In this document: positions 12,890 through 22,069 of the stretch, piece by piece | Layout of the letters: the number at the start of each line of letters is the position of its first letter | How positions within the stretch are numbered: the stretch's first letter is position 1 | Assembly (NCBI GenBank): GCA_029721435.1 | Contig: CM056588.1 | Coordinates: 39,077,430-39,141,429 of the forward strand | DNA: 64,000 bases | Direction of reading: 5' to 3' | DNA from: Gymnothorax reevesii | Taxonomy: Eukaryota; Chordata; Actinopteri; Anguilliformes; Muraenidae | Translations under genes and position numbers: made by a program | The notes under the pieces: generated by a model | Told to the model about the DNA's origin: nothing | The model's input: only the letters and a program-made list of their open reading frames with translations | Database searches by the model: none

Positions 12890-13120
12890 GTCACGAATAG
12901 AAACAGAGTCGAACTCAAACTGCACTGAGGGGATGAATCCGCGAGAATAGGAGGCAGCGTCGGCAGTCCCCAGTCGGCCTGTGTTCGGGCTGCGAGTGCC
13001 CGGAGTAAACTCGTGCCCAGAGAAAACCCACAAACTGCAGAAAGAACATGCAAACTCCATTAGGAGTGGAGCTGAGCACAACTTTCAGTGAGCAACAGTG
13101 CTAACGGCTGCACCACCCAG
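12890..13120 (-). mobile_element. Decayed SINE-like relic
   Basis: The stretch reads 'cccggagtaaactcg', 'cccagagaaaaccca', 'gaacatgcaaactcc' and 'aacagtgctaacggctgcaccacc' in order. The same phrases occur at 53.45-53.58 kb in a better-preserved copy of the GCGGCACGGTGGC... SINE of teleosts. Read on the minus strand it would be the head half of that repeat. Only the distal 120 bp is convincing. Confidence 0.45.
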
Positions 13121-13124
13121 AGAA

Positions 13125-14050
13125 AACATGAACAACATTTTGAGTAGCTGAGAAAAAACAGGACTTGATCCACAAAAAGGAGTTAAACATTTGGTCACTA
13201 CTGCATATTCTAACAGAGGAAAAAGCTGCTGATCAAAATAAGTCTGGTTATTAGACATGAAAATAGCCCTGAACTTGATGTATGGAATCCCATGGCGATA
13301 ACAATCCCCATCACGTGATTCTCATAGATCTTCCAAGGAACCTCACAGCATTGACCATGAACATTCCTGAGTCTTCTCAAACACTAGCGTAAAAAAACCC
13401 TGACAGGTTGAGAAATAAAAAATAATACATTTACTGTCTCTTCTGAATGAAACCATGCTGAATGCTGTCACCAAAGAGTGTACTAAAAAACGTTCCTACA
13501 GCTACAGTATAAAATAGTATTTGATAGAGCAGGTGCGGGTGTGTACCATTCAGAATGCAGAGATAAGCGTGTGTGTGTTTGTATATGTGCGCGCGCATGC
13601 GCGTATGTGTATGCGTGCATGAGGCTGCCGTGTGTATTCTATCCCAACGGAGCCGAACAATGGTCCAACCCCCCAAGAGATCGATTCACACCAGACAGAG
13701 TAGAGAACCAGCGCTGCACAGTTGCCCCCAAGGAGCGTCATAGAAGTGTGTGTGTGCCCGAATGCGTATGTTGCGGGGCATGTGCAGTTCACACTGATCT
13801 CTCTCAACTAAAAAATGTTTAATTCAAGTCAAACCTTTCTGAATTTACTATGTATTACAATTTGAAAGGAGACTCCAGTTAAATGCAGCCCTTGTTCTCA
13901 GGTTAAGGAGAGAGGGAAGACTCTCTGCTCCTCTCCAGAGTCACATAGGGCAGTATGGACCACCACTGCAGCCATTCCCAGGGGGGAAGGAAGGGCTATT
14001 TATTTTCATCTAATACTCATTCCTCAGCAAGATTATACTGTATAACCCCT
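13125..14050. other. Unassigned DNA with a short GT/GC-rich tract
   Basis: No gene is recognised. From 13565 to 13625 there is a broken TG/CG run, and from 13745 a short TG run. Open frames over these translate to low-complexity peptides. Confidence 0.4.
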
Positions 14051-14053
14051 CTA

Positions 14054-14202
<149 letters not shown>

Positions 14203-14204
14203 AC

Positions 14205-15855
14205 CCCCCTGCAGCAGCGGTAACCAACTCTGCTCCTAGAGATCTAACACCTTAAAGATCTTCATTCCAACCTTAACGAAGCATCTCACTCCACAGCCAG
14301 AGGCCTTTTTGTCCAGGTGAGTAACATTAGGGTTGACATGAAAACATACAGGGCCCTAGATCTCCTGGAACAGGGTCAGTTACCACAGCCCCACAAAATT
14401 TCAGCCAGTCCTGTTAGCAGGTGCAGAAGAGGTTGCATCCGTTTTTTTACTGGGGACCTTTATCAAAAGCTACTTACAATTAATTCAACTCTGCAGGGGC
14501 AAATCCCCCCTGTGCTACTGTGGGGTTAGGAGCCGTTAGGGCCCAACAGCTGCACTGATGTTACCATGGCGATACTGATGCCAGTGGCTCTCAACCCTCC
14601 CCAAGATGCAAGGAAAAGATGCAAGAGGGGGAAATTTAAGAGATTTGAGATTTACCTTCTAACTGCATCTACCCTTCCCTCACTTGCGTGTTTTTCTTCA
14701 TCTTTGTTCTTCTCACTGAGGACGCATGAAGAGATGCAAGGAAACCACGCAAGGAGAGAAGAAACAAGGAAATACGTTTTTGGAGAAATGAGACATCTTT
14801 TCCTCTGAGGTGTCACAAGAAGCGACAGTCGTTTCTAATGACAGCACACAGCTGCACCTGCCAATAAAGCGCCAGTATCATTCAATGTCATGGCTTTCAG
14901 CTGAGAATCTTCCAGGAGAGATGCTCTCCAGTAACCATGCTCATGACTCCTCAGAGCTCCTTCCTTGTTCCTCGCAGAAGAAATTAGACCTTTGGGATGG
15001 CCTGCAAGATGGCAGATCCGGAACAAACTCCAATAAAAGCAAGGATTGAGGGGAGAAAATATCAATGAAGAGAAGTGAGATGTACCAAGAAGTGAAAAAT
15101 GTTGAAGAAAAAAAAAGCACCTTCTCTTTAAAGGTTAAAGATATTGTCTAGCTAACTGCAATACAGCCCTGCACTCACAGTTCATTTTAAAGTAAGCCAA
15201 ACAGTCTCTTATAGTTAAAAGCAAACAATGTTTGCTGTAGTGGGCCCAAATCAAGGCCTTGACTGTGTTTTGGGCAACAGAAAAAGAACGAAAGGTAAAA
15301 TGCTTCAGTGCTCCAAGTTCAACGTCACAATAACACACTTGAGAAATGGAATGAACGGCCATCATTATGACTGAACAGGAGAAAAATACAGAAACTCTAA
15401 ATAGCCGCTTGTGTTTCGCTTATCTGACCGACAGAGTAAAGGTCCTTGTGCACTCTTTCAACAGCCGATGAACAACCCCTTTATGTAAACCTCCTGATTT
15501 TAAATTATTTTCAGAGGGACAATAAATCGATTTCCTCCCCCAATCGATTGGAGTCTGAGAAATTTCAATTAGATCCGTAAGTGAACAAAGATGTCTTCAT
15601 TAGGACTTTTCTTGTGTACAGCATTTGTTGCCTTTCAATAGAGATTGTGACACCTGAGATGAGAGCTTATGTTCTACACGAGGACCGCAGATGCATGCTT
15701 ATTATGAATACCATTGTCTCGTCCCAGAATGCCTTTCTTCATGAAAATCGTCCAGAGACAATGAATGGAGAAGATAAAGCAACAAAATATCCACACACAT
15801 ACAGACTCCGGGGAGAGTTTGCAAATCTCATGAACACAGGCAAATTTCATCTGGG
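14205..15855. other. Unassigned DNA
   Basis: No gene or known repeat is recognised. Overlapping frames of 60-96 codons on both strands lack recognisable domains. Confidence 0.4.
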
Positions 15856-15859
15856 TGCA

Positions 15860-16170
15860 TACAAATGTTAGTATGTGTGTGTGCTTGCACACGTGCACAT
15901 GCACGTGCGTGTTAATCTGCTCATGTGCAAATGCGTGCTTCAGTGAATGCGTGTCGACCCGTGCAAGTATGCATGTGTATGGGCATGCAAGTGGTTTATC
16001 AACCCATGGGTCTGCAATGGTGTGCGTGTGTATGTGTGTCGCACACGTGTGCGAAAGCAGATCTACTGATTTGCGTGTGAAATTGTTTGCATGTAAGAAT
16101 GTAGTATATTCGTGTGTATCTGTGTGTGAGACTGTGTGTATGTGCACATGCACATGCACATACACATGTT
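15860..16170. repeat. Cryptic TG/CATG-rich tract
   Basis: Broken repeats of TGTGTG, GCACATG and CATGTG, partly self-complementary. They translate to His/Cys-rich frames of more than 100 codons on both strands, which I regard as artefacts. Probably a decayed dinucleotide repeat. Confidence 0.6.
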
Positions 16171-16189
16171 GCTGACTTCCCCCATTGAA

Positions 16190-16560
16190 CCCAGCAGTTG
16201 AACAGTAATTGAATATCAGGCGCCTAAGCTGCTCTTTAATTTGACATTTGTGCTCGAGGCAATGACACCGGCCCGTTCGGGGAGGCTTATAATTGCTCTG
16301 GAATAAAACATCATATTAGCAGCGAGCAGCTCATTGTATCAGGGACCCGCTGACAGCACATTTGATCATGGCGCACAAGCTAAAGAGGCCGGCTAATTAG
16401 TTTCCATTAAGCCTTCGCCTCTAATCTACAGCCGTTCCGGGATTAGGAGTGCAGTCTTCACTCGCTCACTGAATAAAGCCAGCCAAGCCAGTCCTCCACC
16501 TCCACAGTTCTTATTTCATACGCACATCCATGCGGGTGGTTGGCCCTGCCGCTTCAATCA
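16190..16560. other. Possible conserved non-coding block
   Basis: Repeat-free sequence with balanced composition and homeodomain-like words (CTTTAATTTG, GGCTAATTAG, CATTAAGCC). No frame is convincing. It has the feel of a vertebrate developmental enhancer, but this is inference without alignment. Confidence 0.25.
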
Positions 16561-16744
16561 GGCAACGGTGGGCATGCCCATAGCCCAGTTCCTAACTTGG
16601 CTCATTGACAGCGACTCAGAGGGTTTGGTGGCTCAAGCCACAGTGCAGCCACAACAAGATCAGTGCAGCTGTATGGATGACTAATTGTAATGTAACATGG
16701 ATGTTATCTACAAATGAACCACGGCTGCATCAAATCCTATATAT

Positions 16745-17080
16745 TTTTTTAAAATAAATTTTGCATCTCCAATCCCACCCAAATCTGGAATTTCCAATTG
16801 GGGAACTATGTACAAGTCTTGCTCATATGCGACCCGTTGTTACCAATTCAGGAGAGAGGGGTGGTTTACGGCTCTCCTCCAAAGCACGTGCCCGTGAACT
16901 ACTGCTTCTTTACACTAACTGATTGAATCCTGGCAAGTTCAGAATGAGTGCAGAGGATACCCGAACATGAACAAGCTTAGAATCTTCCTGACGAGCGCCC
17001 GGATGGCCACAAGGAGGCGCTTGAGCAACGAACACAGCAACCATTTTTTTTTATATTACCCTTCCCAGAAGACTTATTGC
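16745..17080 (-). mobile_element. 5'-truncated tRNA-SINE, second copy
   Basis: The reverse complement matches the body and 3' end of the SINE at 28.76 kb in long colinear blocks: 'gcgctcgtcag', 'gggtatcctctgc', 'ttctgaacttgc', 'ggaggagagccg', 'gagcaag.cttgta', and 'gggtgggat.ggagatgc' running into an A-rich tail. The tRNA-like head is missing, so the copy is truncated. Identity looks moderate (about 70-75% by eye). Two independent copies show that this is a real dispersed family. Confidence 0.8.
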
Positions 17081-17084
17081 TTAT

Positions 17085-18190
17085 CCCCCAACACATTTCA
17101 CTGAAAGGTTGGCAATGATTAGCTTAACAAAAAGTTGTGAGCTGAAGTTGTAGCACGGTGGCAGGGTGCAACTATAGGACAATGAATTGGGGAAGGGAGG
17201 CCCATCTCTCTGAGCAGTGAAGCAACACAGAAATTGGAGAACCAATAGTTTCCATTTATTCTCAGCCCAGTTAACATCACAGAGAAGTGTACAAATTAAG
17301 ACTGCCTTAAAGAATGCCGTTAATAATTAAACACACCGTGTGCCATTTTCCTAATCCCGTTTCCTCCTTATAAATAAATGATCGTTCGTCTCAGACACTT
17401 TCTGGCGCGATATAATTGCTTTGAAATGAATGTCGCAGTCTATCTCTTCCTTCATATAACAGTTGGAGGGGGGGGGATGAATAGTGAGCTAAAGCCTTGT
17501 ATTAATGGGGGGACAGGTTAAGGTAAAATATCTCCGTCTCTGCGCAATGGTCCTGAACAGACAATAAAGCGCGTCTTTCTTGTGCGTAAACACCAACCTC
17601 TTGGGTTACAATCAGTCACTCACAGCCAATTACAACCAACCCCACAGCCTTTCTTTTTAGCAAAGGAGGAGCGCAGCAGGGGTTCGGTCAGGTGTTTTAA
17701 AACTGTCACAGCTGTCCAGATCAGTCTAATTAACCCCTTTTTTTCTCCTTAGGAATAACAGCATCACCATCTCTGGGCCTGATGTCACTGCACAGATATA
17801 ACTGAGGCGAGAGCTATAGCTCTTCTAATGTGATGCCATGACTGTGCTGCCAGTGATAATTAGCACACATTACCCTTCCTTTCTAATTAGCATCTGGTGT
17901 CCACTCATTATTTCCCGTTCTCCCCAAATGGTGGCCAGCAACGCACGAGTTTTAAATTTCAAAGTAATTCTCAAAGATATTCACGAAGAGGCTAATTTAA
18001 TAGAACACAAGGCTAAATAAAGAAAAACAGAGACCTTTGAATTATAAGCGCAAATTCATGCCGATTCAAATCACTGGGTGGTCTCAAAGCCCACCTCTCA
18101 CGGGGTAAAATCAACTGCAGCATTCTTCAACAGTTCCTAACCCGAGGGCAGATTATATTAGATGCACAAGGATCAAACACTTCCAAATAT
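17085..18190. other. Unassigned DNA, possibly conserved in part
   Basis: No gene is recognised. Words such as TTAATAATTAAAC (17320), TCTAATTAACCCC (17726) and CTAATTAGCA (17882) recur in repeat-poor sequence. A G-run lies at 17466. Confidence 0.3.
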
Positions 18191-18204
18191 TATTCATGGA
18201 ACCA

Positions 18205-18806
18205 TCTTGGTAGTATGACCACACTGCTGCACAGGACACAGCATTATCTCTGTAGCATGACCATATGACAACACAAGAAACTGCATTATCTCTGTACCAT
18301 GACCCCACTATTGCACAGGACACTCCATCGTCTCTGTAGCCTGAAACACAACAAGACAGGACACTGCATTATCTCTGTAGCATGACCCACATGACAGCAC
18401 AGGATACTGCATTATCTCTGTAGCATGACCACATGACAGCACAGGATACTGCATTAACTCTGTAGCATGACCACATGACAGCACAGGATACTGCATTATC
18501 TCTGTAGCATGACCACATGACAGCACAGGATACTGCATTATCTCTGTAGCATGACCACATGACAGCACAGGACACTGCAATATCTCTGTAGCATGACCAC
18601 ATGACAGCACAGGATACTGCATTATCTCTGTGGCATGACCACATGACAGCACAGGATACTGCATTATCTCTGTAGCATGACCACATGACAGCACAGGATA
18701 CTGCATTATCTCTGTAGCATGACCACATGACAGCACAGGATACTGCATTATCTCTGTAGCATGACCACATGACAGCACAAGGGCACTGCATTAGCTCTGT
18801 AGTATG
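18205..18806. repeat. 42-bp minisatellite, about 14 units
   Basis: The unit ends in 'ctctgtagcatgacc' and contains 'acatgacagcacagg'. Ten consecutive units from about 18390 keep an exact 42-bp step and differ at only a few positions; the four units before them are more diverged, showing decay from the left. As 42 is a multiple of three, every frame stays open over the array and gives spurious 156-residue repeats on the minus strand. The array resumes at 19685 after a transposon insertion. Confidence 0.95.
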
Positions 18807-19230
18807 CAGAGGCAGCCTTGGGCATCTGGGGGCCCGTTTCAAAAGCTAATGTGGGGCCCTAAAAACATGAGAGTGGGAAAAAAAGTGAAGATTCAAGTTT
18901 GACAGCATCAGTAATGGCTTATTTTTGGACCTCATTAGAAATTCTTGAATGCATTGCGTGCATTTCAGCATCATGGACAGCTCTACATAAGAAAAAAATC
19001 TAGTAAATTTCCTTAAGGCAGACCCATTTACTGTTTTGGATTGCGGACTGCCAAAATTCAATTTGGACAAATCGAAATAAAAATACAATTAGCAAAAACT
19101 ATTTTTAAATTTATTTCTGTGCTGAAATAAATACTTATGGTCGAAACTAAGAAATAGAAATGAAAACTGGAGAAAGATTGATGCAACTGTCAAAGAAAAT
19201 CAGACCACAAGTGGCTTGATACGGCTAAGA

Positions 19231-19337
19231 TACGGCTGGGATTTGTCACTGCACTGAAGAAGGGTTAACAGCCCGAAACGTTTGCATGCAGGCAATAAAC
19301 TCTTAAAACTTGGAGTGCTATCCTCTTTTCTTTTTAT
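19231..19337 (+). mobile_element. Short Penelope-like (PLE) insertion nested in the hAT-like element
   Basis: A 107-bp insert is flanked by TGATACGGCTAAGA (19217-19230) and TGATACAGCTAAGA (19338-19351), a 14-bp target duplication with one difference. Its content, 'ctgaagaa...cgaaacg' followed by 'aataaac' and a 'gagtgctatcctcttttc' tail, matches the terminal regions of Penelope-like retroelements as I know them. The copy is severely 5'-truncated and has no coding sequence. Confidence 0.6.
19254..19280 (+). ncRNA. Hammerhead-like core motif
   Basis: CTGAAGA fits the hammerhead core CUGANGA. It is followed by GGGTT-AAC-AGCCC, which can form a five-pair stem (one G-U), and then GAAAC. One unpaired A lies before the stem. 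Hammerhead motifs are known in Penelope-like element ends. Stems I and III are not clear here, so catalysis is doubtful. Confidence 0.35.
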
Positions 19338-19684
19338 TGATACAGCTAAGAAAATGGTTTTTTTTAATGCGGTTTTGCCAACTAAAGTCCGTGTGTTAAG
19401 GTTGGTCATGTAAAAATGACTCTGTCAGTAACCAGTGACATTACCATAATGTAGGTTAGCACTCTACATTTTTTTGATTAAGAATCGCATCCGGTTTCAA
19501 AAAGACGAGATGGCGCTGGTCAAAATGCCAAAATAAACCAATAGGTAACGTCACTGTGGCTTCGTCCAAATTTTTTTCACGGACAAAGTTTAGGATGTTA
19601 GTTCTTGCTTGTCAGTTGGGGGCCCCCTGGATGGCGGGACCCATTTCAATTGAAATGGTTGAAACATCGGTAAGGCCCCCACTG

Positions 19685-19770
19685 GTAGTGTGACCATACT
19701 ACTGCTCAGCAAATTGAATTACATACCGTGTATCATGGCCACGGCAACTGCTGAATCATGGAGACACCAT
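19685..19770. repeat. Resumed 42-bp minisatellite, degenerate
   Basis: After the hAT-like element the sequence 'gtagtgtgaccatactactgc' and 'tatcatggccacggcaactgc' repeats the satellite unit with many substitutions, so the array existed before the insertion. Confidence 0.6.
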
Positions 19771-19774
19771 GACC

Positions 19775-21315
19775 CACCCACACAGGCTTCACTGATCAAA
19801 CTCATGAACCAGCTGCGGTTCAAAATATTAGGAAATACAGTTCTCTGGCTGCAGCTGAGACCTCAATCAGTTCAGAAACTGGAATTAAGTGACCAATGAA
19901 AATGCATTTTATTACTAGACCTTTTCTCCATTTATTCTTTAAATCCTTCATCAAATCAGGACCAGGGGGAATCCAAGAGGAATACATTTTTCTTTATTCA
20001 AGGACATGCCGGGTATGGTAGCAAGATGAGAAACAGGGTTGAAGCCCTAGACCGGCTTTTGGGGTGAAGGGTCGTGCCCTTGAGTTACCCAACTTCTTTC
20101 CTCCTGATGCAAGTCAGTAACCCAAGCCCTACTGGGGGCTCAAACAAGAAACTGTCATTTTGGTTTTGAAGTTATAGGCATTCGCCTTTAATATAACCTT
20201 ATCACACAATAAATTTAATTATCCTCTCCCTGTTTGAGTTTATAAAGTTGACCGTGTATGATGCCAACTGGTTATTACATTTTATTATGCACCACTCGGG
20301 GCAGGGTTGCCCTCTTGAGTCATATAATTACAGCGAGATAAAACCAGCGCCACATTGCCGCCATCTTATTCGCAGCACAGGGCCTGAGCCATTAGGCTCC
20401 CCTTACTGGCTATAAGCAGTACGACTGCCACAGCTGCTCACTCGCTTCTGTCTGGAGTGCCGTATAGATTAATCAAACGCGGTCCCGCACACTTTCACGC
20501 AATTTGTAATGCGCATTAATGACGGCTGACAGCTGTGACAGAAAGGCAGAATGATCGCTCACAATTTAGATAAAAATCAGAGCGCCATGACAAAAGTCAT
20601 TTGCATGACTTTTATTTTTTTAAATTTCATCCCCCCCCACTCTGTCTTTGATTCCTGTTATTTAATCAGAGGAGTACAAATCTGAAAAGATTCAAATTAT
20701 CGTCAGTTCGCTAAGCGATGCAGCACCGATGCCTGGCTTACTTACAGCATTGTAAAGCAGTGAGCTCCAATTTAGTGTAGAGCAGAGGCTGGCAATGCAT
20801 TGCAGCCTGCATTTCAGAGCTTCTCGGCTCCTATCATTTTAAATTTGAACGATTTCTGAATGTTTTGAACTAAGTTTTGTTTGTGAAGGTCTGTTGAATG
20901 CTCCAAGTCTCTAAAAACATTAATACCATATGTCATTAGCTGTGCTAAACATAGCCCAAATTATGATGAGGTTGCCATGCTCCGTGGTCCTGTCAGCTAC
21001 AGAGGGGACAAATTAAACTAGACTCTGAAAAACAGATCAGTTCAAAATCTGTCATTAAAACATTTTGCTGACCTTCAGCTGTTAATTAAAATTTGGGCAG
21101 GAAGTGTGTAATTAGTGTAACTGATTTGGTGATTTATTGCGAGCCATAATTAAAAGTTTTTACTGTGAAGTGTGCTGGGGAGCAGTGTGGGCCGTCAGTG
21201 GATTGAGGAAGGAATGATGAGACAGAGAAGGAGGTAGGAGAAGAGCAACGAGGCAGAATCTAGTAGACTGCCCTCTCTCTTTCATCTTCTCTCTTGCTCT
21301 CTCCAACTCTCACAT
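19775..21315. other. Unassigned DNA; possible conserved block at 20460-20640
   Basis: No gene is recognised. The part near 20460-20620 holds 'gacagctgtgacag' and an octamer-like ATTTGCATGA within repeat-free DNA and is a reasonable enhancer candidate. The rest is unremarkable. Confidence 0.25.
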
Positions 21316-21319
21316 ACGT

Positions 21320-21358
21320 ATGCACGTACACACACATACGCACACACACACACACACA
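21320..21358. repeat. (CA)n microsatellite, interrupted
   Basis: CA repeats with ACGT/ATACG interruptions. Confidence 0.85.
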
Positions 21359-21489
21359 ATCATCCACACTATCACAACATCTCTGTGTCTCTCACCATTA
21401 TGATCTTGAGTAATGGCACCATTACAATGGATGCCGAATTTATGAAAGTTGCCATCTGCCAAACCTTCTATGGCCAAACAGAAGAGACT

Positions 21490-22050
21490 ATGCTAGAGTG
21501 TTCCTCACTGGGATAGCCAATAAGGAAATCATACAGGAGTGCTGCTCAGTAGACCAGCCAATCAGGAGGGATCACACTGTCATCCTCCACATTAGAAAAA
21601 ATCAATGAGGACAGACCACACCGGGTTCTCCTCACTAGGTAAACAAAGAGGAGAGGCTGTGCCACAGTCCTCCTCTCAAGAAGAGAAAATCAGGAGAAAC
21701 AACTCAGGTGTCCTCCTCGCGGGAACAGCAAATCAAGAAAGATCACACTCTAGTCCTCCACTCTGGAAGAGCCAATCAACGCAGACCATACGGGAGTCCT
21801 CTCCACTAGAACAGCCAATCAAGGGACATCACGCTCTAGTCCTGAACGCAAGAGGAACCAATCAAGGAAAACGAAACGGTGGTCCTCTTCACCAGACCAA
21901 CATAAGAAAAAATCACACTGCGTCCTTCTTTGCCCGAACAGCCATTCAGAAGAGACCACTCCAGATTCTCCACACCAGAAGAGCCAATCAAAGGAGACCG
22001 CAGAGGAGTCAATCATCAACAGCCAATCAGAAGAACTGGAAACCCAAGTG
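21490..22050. repeat. Degenerate ~43-bp minisatellite carrying CCAAT boxes
   Basis: Units share 'agccaatcaaggagacc', 'atcacactctagtcctc' and 'cactagaacagcc'. AGCCAATCA or close variants occur near 21516, 21556, 21769, 21812, 21856, 21977 and 22020, the best ones 43-44 bp apart. CCAAT is the NF-Y binding core. The 153-codon plus-strand frame at 21605-22066 is a translation of the array (recurring ANQ..., hydrophilic) and has no start context or domain that supports a gene. Confidence 0.8.
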
Positions 22051-22069
22051 GAGCAGCAAATCGTAATGA

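Larger units (their letters stand above)
18807..19684. mobile_element. hAT-like non-autonomous element inside the minisatellite
   Basis: The element starts CAGAGGCAGCCTT and ends AAGGCCCCCACTG; the two ends are inverted repeats matching at 10 of 13 positions. It is flanked by GTAGTATG (18799-18806) and GTAGTGTG (19685-19692), an 8-bp duplication differing at one base. An 8-bp target duplication and CAG...CTG ends are hallmarks of hAT elements. The inside is AT-rich and non-coding. Without the nested 19.23-kb insertion it would be about 760 bp. One caution: the flanking 8 bp is also part of the satellite unit. Confidence 0.7.

Noticed and set aside
15674..16175. 163-residue minus-strand and 106-residue plus-strand frames rich in His and Cys
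   Set aside because: They lie over a cryptic TG/CATG tract; the composition follows the repeat.
18205..18806. Regular repeats that might suggest a CRISPR array
   Set aside because: Units are contiguous and near identical along their whole length, with no unique spacers, in a vertebrate-type sequence.
18308..18842. Two long minus-strand open frames of about 156 residues with internal repeats
   Set aside because: They are direct translations of a 42-bp satellite, open in several phases, with no domain or start context.
21605..22066. 153-residue plus-strand open frame
   Set aside because: It follows a ~43-bp minisatellite; the peptide is repetitive and hydrophilic with no known fold.
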